Part shown: positions 60,149 to 64,000 of the stretch, piece by piece
Position numbering within the stretch: position 1 is the stretch's first letter
How the letters are laid out: the number at the start of each line of letters is the position of its first letter
Origin: Marinobacter mangrovi
Lineage (GTDB): Bacteria > Pseudomonadota > Gammaproteobacteria > Pseudomonadales > Oleiphilaceae
Direction of reading: 5' to 3'
Length of the DNA stretch: 64,000 nucleotides
Assembly: GCF_016798325.1 (NCBI RefSeq)
Contig: NZ_JAERVO010000004.1
Span: 248,001-312,000 of the forward strand
Position numbers and translations under genes: made by a program
Notes under the pieces: generated by a model
What the model was told of the DNA's origin: nothing
Database searches by the model: none
The model's input: the letters and a program-made list of their open reading frames with translations, nothing else

Positions 60149-62011
60149 ATGGTTCGTTGGCTTTTACTGATTGCACTTCTCGTGACCGGAACCGCATCCG
60201 CGGATCCTCTGATCCTGTCGCCCTTTACCCAGAAGGAAGATCTGGCCTCGAATGTGAGTTACTGGGCCGAAGGTCAGGATGAGGTCTCCCTGCAGCAGGT
60301 GCTGACACTGAGCGATGCCGACTGGACCCGGAACACCGGCGAAGACATCAACCTGGGCTATCAGGACCGTGCCTACTGGTTCCGCCTGACCATTGAAAAC
60401 CCGCAGTTGCAGCCGGTGGATAACCTGCTCGAGATTGGCTATCCGGTGCTCGATGATATCGAGATTTACCAGATCACCGATGGCGTGGTGGGCCAATCCT
60501 GGTCGTTGGGGGACAAGCAGCCGTTCTACGCCCGCCCCATCCACAACCGGAATTTCCTGGTGCCGGTGGAGGTGCCGTCGCAGGGGGAAACCACCCTGTA
60601 TCTGCGCGTGCGCACCACCAGTTCGCTGCAGCTGCCCATGACCTTCTGGACCCAGGACGCCTTCTACGCTTCCGAGCAGCCGCGACTGCTCCTGGAGGGC
60701 ATCTACTACGGCATCGTCGTGGTGATGATCCTGTACAACCTGTTCGTGTTCCTGGCCGTGGGGGAGCGCAGCTTCCTCTACTACGTGGGCTACATCACCG
60801 CGATGCCGCTGTTCCTGGCCAGCCTGCACGGCATGGCCTTCCAGTATCTCTGGCCGGAAGCGACCTGGTGGAACGACCAGGCCATCATTTTCTTCCTCAA
60901 CCTGACCGTCACCTTCGGCGGCATTTTTGCCATGCGCTTTCTGTCGGTGCTGCCCCGGATTCATCCGGTGCTGGCCTGGGCAACGATCATCGTGTCGGCG
61001 TTGTCAGCGCTGTTTGCCCTGGCGGCACTGGTGGTGCCCTACCAGTACATGATCCACCCGACGATCATCCTGGCGGCGATCGGCTGCACCGGCATGGTGG
61101 TGCTGGGCGTGGTTCGCTGGCTGAAGAAAGACCCTGCCGCCCGATACTTCGGGGTAGCCTGGTTCTTCATGCTGTTTGGTGGCGTGGTGCTGGCACTGAA
61201 CAAGTTCACCGTGTTGCCGCAGAACGTGTTTACCGAAAACGCCACCCAGGTGGGATCGGCCCTGGGCGTGATCCTGCTGTCCATTGCCCTGGCGGACCGG
61301 CTGAACAAGGAGAAGAAGCGGACCTTCGCCGCCCAGGAAAAGCTCTACCGGGAAGAACGCAAGGCCCGTCTGGCGCAGGAGAAGAGTCTGCAGGTGCAGC
61401 AGGAAGCCAATGCGCTGTTGGAGGAGCGGGTCCAGGAGCGTACCCGGGATCTGGAAGACCTCAACGTGCGCCTGATGGAGCTCAGTGCCACCGACGCCTT
61501 AACCGGCCTCAAGAATCGGGGTCACTTCGATCGCGCGTTCCAGTCGGCCTGCGTCAAGGCGTATCGCTTTGGCCAGCCCCTGTCGCTGCTGGTGGTGGAT
61601 ATCGATCACTTCAAGCAGTTCAACGACAAGTACGGCCATCTGGTCGGGGACGACTGTTTGCAGATGGTAACGCAGGGTATTCGCCAGTTCGTCACGCGTC
61701 CGCAGGATCTGGCGGCCCGCTATGGCGGTGAGGAGTTTGTGGTTCTGCTGCCCGACACGCCGGAAGAGGGCGCGGTGCAGGTTGCCGAGAAAATTCGCAG
61801 GGACATCGCGTCCACCGATTTCCGGGTCTCGGACGAGATGTTGCGCCTGACGGTCAGCATTGGTGTCTGTACCCTGGTGCCGGAGCAAGCCGACGCCACC
61901 AAGCAACTGTTCACCCGCGCCGACGAAGCCCTCTACGAAGCCAAGGGCGCCGGTCGCAACCGGGTATCGGTCTATCGGCCGGATGAGGCGACGGCACTAA
62001 GCCCGGTCTGA
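60149..62011 (+). CDS. 7TM-DISM sensor diguanylate cyclase
   Basis: A 620-residue membrane sensor. Signal peptide (about 1-18), a periplasmic 7TMR-DISM extracellular domain (about 20-170, galactose-binding-like), a seven-span 7TMR-DISM block (about 180-390), a coiled coil (about 395-445) and a C-terminal GGDEF domain. GGEEF is at 526-530 and the inhibitory I-site R-x2-D (517-520, RPQD) is present, so feedback-inhibited c-di-GMP synthesis is expected. AGGCGG precedes the ATG. The 158 nt upstream are AT-rich, consistent with a promoter. The 3' end overlaps the convergent amidase by 15 nt. Confidence 0.94.
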   Translation: MVRWLLLIALLVTGTASADPLILSPFTQKEDLASNVSYWAEGQDEVSLQQVLTLSDADWTRNTGEDINLGYQDRAYWFRLTIENPQLQPVDNLLEIGYPVLDDIEIYQITDGVVGQSWSLGDKQPFYARPIHNRNFLVPVEVPSQGETTLYLRVRTTSSLQLPMTFWTQDAFYASEQPRLLLEGIYYGIVVVMILYNLFVFLAVGERSFLYYVGYITAMPLFLASLHGMAFQYLWPEATWWNDQAIIFFLNLTVTFGGIFAMRFLSVLPRIHPVLAWATIIVSALSALFALAALVVPYQYMIHPTIILAAIGCTGMVVLGVVRWLKKDPAARYFGVAWFFMLFGGVVLALNKFTVLPQNVFTENATQVGSALGVILLSIALADRLNKEKKRTFAAQEKLYREERKARLAQEKSLQVQQEANALLEERVQERTRDLEDLNVRLMELSATDALTGLKNRGHFDRAFQSACVKAYRFGQPLSLLVVDIDHFKQFNDKYGHLVGDDCLQMVTQGIRQFVTRPQDLAARYGGEEFVVLLPDTPEEGAVQVAEKIRRDIASTDFRVSDEMLRLTVSIGVCTLVPEQADATKQLFTRADEALYEAKGAGRNRVSVYRPDEATALSPV

Positions 62012-63430
62012 CAATAACGGCCAGGGGGCGATCGCTTCCAGTTCGAAGGCCAGCTCCAGCAGGTCGCGCTCGCAACCGTGCCGGGCCGACAGATGCACGG
62101 CCACCGGCAGGTTCTCGGCCGTCTGGCCACCGGGCAGGCTGATGGCCGGCGCCCCCGTGGCGTTGGCCAGTGGTGTGAAGGCCACGTAGCGGCGCAGCCG
62201 GGCAAACAGTTCCTCGAATGACAGTTCCGGGCTCAGGTAGCCCAGCTTTGGCGTGGTGTGGGCCAGCGCCGGGGACAGCACAACATCCACGCCCATCTTT
62301 TCCAATCCCTCCGCATACTGTTTCTGGCTACGCTGCAGCCGCCAAAGTGCGCCTGGCGTGCGGTGCAGGTTACGGCGGAAGCGATCGGCCAGACCCCGGG
62401 TCAGGCTGTCAACGCGTTGCGGGTCGAAATCCCGGTCCAGGATGCGATGACCAAAGCGGGCCATCAGGAACGCCAGGCAGGACCAATAGTGCGCAAAGTC
62501 GTCGGCGAAGCGAGCGGCGACGGGGATATCGATCGGCATCACGGTATGGCCCTGCTCGCCCAGACGCCTGGCGATCGTCTCGACCACGTTGCGGGTGGTG
62601 GCATCGGTCGCGTCGCCGGTAATGGAATCCAGCACCAGACCAACCCGCAACCGCCGCTTGCCCGGGCCCAGCACCTCGCCAATGGGCGGTAGCCGTTTAT
62701 TCAGGTAATAGCGCTCCGCGCCGGCCAGGAAGTGGGCCGTGTCCCGCACACTGCGGGTGACCACGCCTTCGCCGATGATGTTGATCGGCAGGGATCGCGC
62801 CGCCTCGCTATCGACCAGCCGGCCGCGTGTCGGCTTGAGTCCCACCAGTCCGCAACAGGCCGCCGGAATGCGAATCGAACCGCCGCCGTCGTTGGCGTGG
62901 GCAATGGGCACCACGCCGGCCGCCACCAGCGCGGCCGCGCCACCGCTGGAGGCGCCGCAGGAATAGGCCGGGTTCCAGGGGTTGCGGGTCGCGTCGGTAT
63001 GAGCCGGCTCGGTGGACGCGTTGAAGCCGAATTCCGGCAGGGAGCTCTTGCCGATACTGATCAGGCCCTGGGCCAGGTACTGTGCCGCAAAGGCGTTGGT
63101 GTGCGTTGCCGGTTTGGACGGCACGGCCAGGGAGCCATGTCCAGTGGGCAACCCTTTGACATCCGTGTTGTCCTTGATCAGAGTCGGCACCCCGGCAAAA
63201 ACGCCATCACCGGGATGAGCGGCCTGTCGCAGGGCGTTCTCGTAGTCGGGGGTTGCGATGCCGTGCAGCCGCGTTGCCATGGCGCGTGCCCGCTGGATCG
63301 ATGCGCTCACGGCCTCGCGCGCACTGATCTCGCCCTGTCGGATCAGCCGGGCGAGGGCGGTGGCATCGTGGCGGCCGAGGGCGTCGTCGGTAAAGGCATG
63401 GATCGGCGTGGGGCGTTCCTGAGCGGTCAT
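61997..63430 (-). CDS. Amidase-signature enzyme
   Basis: A 477-residue amidase. The Ser-cisSer-Lys triad is complete: K86 in LIKDNTD, S161 in GASSGGAAALVAAG, and S185 in DGGGSIRIPA, with the 75- and 24-residue spacing of the signature family. Length is typical of bacterial amidases or GatA-like enzymes; no GatB/C is adjacent, so it is probably a stand-alone amide hydrolase. No signal peptide is seen. It overlaps the convergent sensor gene by 15 nt. Confidence 0.92.
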   Translation of the reverse strand: MTAQERPTPIHAFTDDALGRHDATALARLIRQGEISAREAVSASIQRARAMATRLHGIATPDYENALRQAAHPGDGVFAGVPTLIKDNTDVKGLPTGHGSLAVPSKPATHTNAFAAQYLAQGLISIGKSSLPEFGFNASTEPAHTDATRNPWNPAYSCGASSGGAAALVAAGVVPIAHANDGGGSIRIPAACCGLVGLKPTRGRLVDSEAARSLPINIIGEGVVTRSVRDTAHFLAGAERYYLNKRLPPIGEVLGPGKRRLRVGLVLDSITGDATDATTRNVVETIARRLGEQGHTVMPIDIPVAARFADDFAHYWSCLAFLMARFGHRILDRDFDPQRVDSLTRGLADRFRRNLHRTPGALWRLQRSQKQYAEGLEKMGVDVVLSPALAHTTPKLGYLSPELSFEELFARLRRYVAFTPLANATGAPAISLPGGQTAENLPVAVHLSARHGCERDLLELAFELEAIAPWPLLSDRA

Positions 63431-63600
63431 GGCTGGTCCGGTTATCGAGTGTTTTTTGAACTCTAGCCGATCCCGGAACGTGACTGAATGTCCTATCAGG
63501 AAACATGTGGCGTCATTCCGGTTTCAGGCGGCCGCGTTTCTCGCTAAGCTCTTATTCCTTCAGTTCAAAGCATGCGTTGTCAGTGGGAGAAAAGTCCGGG

Positions 63601-64000
63601 ATGAGTTCGGTTGAATTGCTGGTGAAACACTTCCTGGGAATCTATTTCCTCATGATCGGCCTGCACTACACGAGCCGCAGCCTGGGGCTGTTCGAACGCA
63701 TGCGGTTCTCCCACATTCACTACGGTGCCCGGGGCAGTCACACCTGGTGGCACCGGCATATCTTCAACCTCTTTCGTGCCAGTATCCTGGCCGTCTGCGT
63801 GGCGCGCATCGTGGTCGATATCGATCCCTGGCTCGGTGTGTTCCCGACGCTCTACCAACCGGTTATCCTCGCCGCCGGGGCGATCCTGCTGCTGGCCTCT
63901 TTCTCGTTGATCGATTACGTGCAGGCGTACATGCACGAGGACTGGCGCTCGGGTATCGACAGCCAGCATCGGGGGCACCTGATTACCAGCGGGCCTTTCC
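63601..64000 (+). CDS. ICMT-like membrane methyltransferase, N-terminal part (partial)
   Basis: The first 133 codons of a gene that continues past the window. The visible part has four hydrophobic spans (about 8-24, 50-72, 84-100, 102-112) and ends SGIDSQHRGHLITSGPF, the start of the isoprenylcysteine/phospholipid methyltransferase motif that continues in the family as a tyrosine/RHP site. Such enzymes methylate lipid-type substrates using SAM. GGGAG precedes the ATG at 63601, about 12 nt upstream. Completeness and function need the next sequence. Confidence 0.72.
   Translation, partial: MSSVELLVKHFLGIYFLMIGLHYTSRSLGLFERMRFSHIHYGARGSHTWWHRHIFNLFRASILAVCVARIVVDIDPWLGVFPTLYQPVILAAGAILLLASFSLIDYVQAYMHEDWRSGIDSQHRGHLITSGPF

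Noticed and set aside
1-64000. CRISPR arrays, prophage modules, tRNA or rRNA genes
   Set aside because: No repeated spacer pattern, phage structural genes, integrase, or tRNA/rRNA signature was found.

Overview
The window is a 64 kb piece of a high-GC, gene-dense bacterial chromosome. The content points to a heterotrophic marine or halophilic gammaproteobacterium of the Marinobacter/Halomonas/Pseudomonas kind: an MmsR-linked valine cluster, protocatechuate catabolism, an acyl-CoA dehydrogenase cluster, dodecin, cyanase, EAL/GGDEF proteins and a 7TM-DISM sensor. The genus is inferred from gene content only and is not proven. I see no rRNA, tRNA, prophage, transposase or CRISPR array.

Layout. 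1-3.6 kb: the tail of a 2-hydroxyacid dehydrogenase, a tartrate/isopropylmalate-type dehydrogenase, a stand-alone EAL protein, a small membrane protein and a LysR regulator. 3.7-8.5 kb: a co-directional cluster of acyl-CoA dehydrogenase, SDR, APH-like phosphotransferase, histidine phosphatase and SDR. It resembles the two halves of ACAD10/11 encoded as separate genes and may process hydroxyacyl-CoAs. 8.5-15.6 kb: a large palindromic element, a PBP4-type peptidase, a double thioredoxin-fold protein, two aldo/keto reductases, a DUF6064 protein, an MDR reductase and a GFA protein. 15.6-19.6 kb: an AttEFGH-like operon (ABC ATPase, FtsX-type permease, CrtC/lipocalin-like lipoprotein). 19.7-27.5 kb: glycerate kinase, PQQ-type sugar dehydrogenase, dodecin, an ABC exporter with a Fur-like upstream site, a YaiI protein, a SixA-like phosphatase, a methyltransferase and an AEC transporter.

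26.6-32.6 kb (minus strand): the protocatechuate branch of the beta-ketoadipate pathway, in transcription order pcaQ, pcaL (fused pcaD-pcaC), pcaH, pcaG, pcaB and the AEC transporter. 33.3-40.1 kb: valine/isobutyrate catabolism (AraC-type regulator, mmsA, acyl-CoA dehydrogenase, enoyl-CoA hydratase, 3-hydroxyisobutyryl-CoA hydrolase, mmsB). The last gene is separated from the others by a dispersed palindromic repeat that carries a 140-bp MITE. A second, uninterrupted copy of that repeat at 25.6 kb shows the empty insertion site.

40.2-64 kb: AI-2E-type permease, a Ser/Thr-rich unknown, a proline-racemase homologue with a Ser/Thr active-site pair, cyanase, a Fur-box-preceded orphan membrane peptide, a chemoreceptor, an epoxide-hydrolase-like protein, a DCC protein, a cNMP/CBS/nucleotidyltransferase plus DEDDh exonuclease pair, TruC, an HxlR-controlled SDR/isomerase/thioesterase operon, a cystine-type ABC importer, a GNAT enzyme, two cyclic-di-GMP proteins, a YjbQ protein, an amidase and the start of an ICMT-like methyltransferase. 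The window is compact: four convergent pairs overlap tail to tail, and several operon genes overlap by 1-4 nt.
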